DNA of 16,178 nt from Hyphomicrobiales bacterium (lineage in GTDB: Bacteria; Pseudomonadota; Alphaproteobacteria; Parvibaculales; Parvibaculaceae): the NCBI GenBank assembly GCA_015655095.1, contig JAATFR010000332.1:1-16178 (forward strand), given 5' to 3'. The translations under genes and the position numbers were made by a program. Shown here piece after piece: positions 15,584 through 16,178 of this stretch (positions within the stretch are counted from its first letter, which is position 1; every line of letters starts with the position of its first letter). The notes under the pieces were generated by a model. The model made no database searches. It was not told where the DNA came from and was given only the letters and a program-made list of their open reading frames with translations.

Positions 15584-16000
15584 ATGCGTTATCGATTGAA
15601 TGACGAGGAGGCAGTTAGTGAAAATCTCGACGGGGAGGTGATAGTTGTTAATCTCCAATCCGGGACCTACTACAGCATGTTGGGCAGTGCGGCGGACATA
15701 TGGGGTGCGCTGCTCGGCGGCTGGTCGACGCGGGAAATCGCCGACCGGCTGGCGCAAGGAAAGCCGCGCGACGGCATCGAAGCGGACATCAACGAATTCG
15801 TTGCCACATTGACGGCGGAAAATCTGCTCTTGCCAACGGACAGCGCCCCGAACGTAAGCCGCGTCGAATTCTTGCCCTCCCAAACCTACGCCATGCCGGA
15901 ACTGCAAATATATACTGACATGCAAGAACTGCTGCTTGTCGATCCCATTCACGAAGTTACCGAGGAAGGTTGGCCGCTACAGCCTGGCAAAGAGCAATGA
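15584..16000 (+). CDS. PqqD-family (RRE-like) protein with C-terminal tail
   Basis: 138 aa from the chosen start. Residues about 1-95 match the PqqD fold used as a RiPP recognition element: MRYRLND, GEVIVVNLQSGTYYSM, a helix region with SAADIWGALLGG and STREIADRLAQ, then VATLTAENLLL. PqqD itself is about 90 aa, so the last ~45 residues are an added tail (YTDMQELLLVDPIHEV, then GWP). I recall a similar tail in PqqD-like proteins of HprK-linked gene clusters. Start choice: ATG at 15584 has TAGGGA 10 nt upstream and begins like the family; the frame also allows ATG at 15557 (147 aa), directly after the tandem repeat. The stop overlaps the next start in ATGA. Likely role: substrate recognition for a modification enzyme; no such enzyme is inside the window. 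Confidence 0.85.
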   Translation: MRYRLNDEEAVSENLDGEVIVVNLQSGTYYSMLGSAADIWGALLGGWSTREIADRLAQGKPRDGIEADINEFVATLTAENLLLPTDSAPNVSRVEFLPSQTYAMPELQIYTDMQELLLVDPIHEVTEEGWPLQPGKEQ

Positions 16001-16178
16001 TCACACCGGCAGATGTCTTCAGGTCTGCCGAACTGGCATTTGAAGCCGCGGCGGCTCGCTCAAACGCGGAAATGCGTTACCGAGTGGCCGGCCGGGTGTT
16101 GGCGCTGCGGTTCGGAGGTTCGACGCTCGCAGAAAAGCTGCTGCCGGCGTTCGCTCATCTGGAACCTGTCGAAAACGA
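15997..16178 (+). CDS. HprK-related kinase-like protein, N-terminal fragment (cut by window edge)
   Basis: The first 60 codons of an ORF that overlaps the PqqD-like stop by 4 nt (ATGA), which shows translational coupling. The visible sequence starts MITPADVFRSAELAFEAAAA and continues RYRVAGRVLALRFGG, then LLPAFAHLEP. I recognise the RY-x-V/L-AG-x-x-LxLRF plus 'P..AHL' pattern as like the N-terminal region of HprK-related kinase-like proteins that sit beside PqqD-like genes. The Walker A motif would lie beyond the window, so the kinase assignment is an inference from this start and from the neighbour. Confidence 0.6.
   Translation, partial: MITPADVFRSAELAFEAAAARSNAEMRYRVAGRVLALRFGGSTLAEKLLPAFAHLEPVEN

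Noticed and set aside
15320..15952. 210-codon minus-strand frame with CPACGKTYARHS near its end
   Set aside because: It overlaps the PqqD-like gene antisense, and its middle (NLFNLFNLFN) is only the translated 9-bp tandem repeat. The CPACG motif could be a decayed zinc-ribbon fragment but cannot be supported.

Overview
The window looks like a GC-rich alphaproteobacterial chromosome. The evidence is the paralog style: an OMF-MFP-RND efflux operon, an MccB/MccA pair, a TerC protein, a REC-plus-MarR-like regulator, and a PqqD/HprK-like pair of the type seen in sphingomonads. A sphingomonad or relative is plausible but is inferred from protein style only. Two stretches are clearly AT-rich against this background: about 8207-8470, and about 15440-15560.

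Layout. 1-3030 (minus strand): a tripartite efflux operon, read right to left as outer-membrane lipoprotein, membrane-fusion protein and RND pump; the pump runs off the left edge. 3139-6729 (minus): a two-gene biotin-dependent carboxylase operon, methylcrotonoyl-CoA carboxylase beta then alpha, which points to leucine/isovalerate catabolism. 6730-7225: a gene-free divergent regulatory region with several inverted and direct repeats. 7226-8206 (plus): a TerC-family membrane protein. 8207-8615: a gene-free AT-rich stretch. 8616-9497 (plus): an orphan response regulator with a MarR-like output domain. 9498-9766: two tandem stem-loops. 9767-12208 (plus): a large patatin-like phospholipase. 12222-15084 (minus): a tight three-gene operon of acyl-CoA dehydrogenase, an Fe-S-type uracil-DNA glycosylase relative, and an alpha/beta-hydrolase lipoprotein. 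It converges with the patatin gene. 15085-15583: gene-free, ending in a perfect-to-near-perfect 9-bp tandem repeat. 15584 to the right edge (plus): a PqqD-like protein with an extra C-terminal tail, translationally coupled (ATGA) to an ORF that is cut by the window end and resembles the N-terminus of HprK-related kinases.

How the parts may work together. The efflux and carboxylase operons are conventional. The patatin, the hydrolase lipoprotein and the acyl-CoA dehydrogenase could share a lipid-turnover theme, but the uracil-DNA glycosylase does not fit it. The most promising lead for an undescribed system is the right edge: PqqD-like (peptide-recognition fold) plus HprK-like genes usually open a peptide-modification or related cluster, and most of it would lie beyond this window. 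No tRNA, rRNA, CRISPR array or transposase was recognised.
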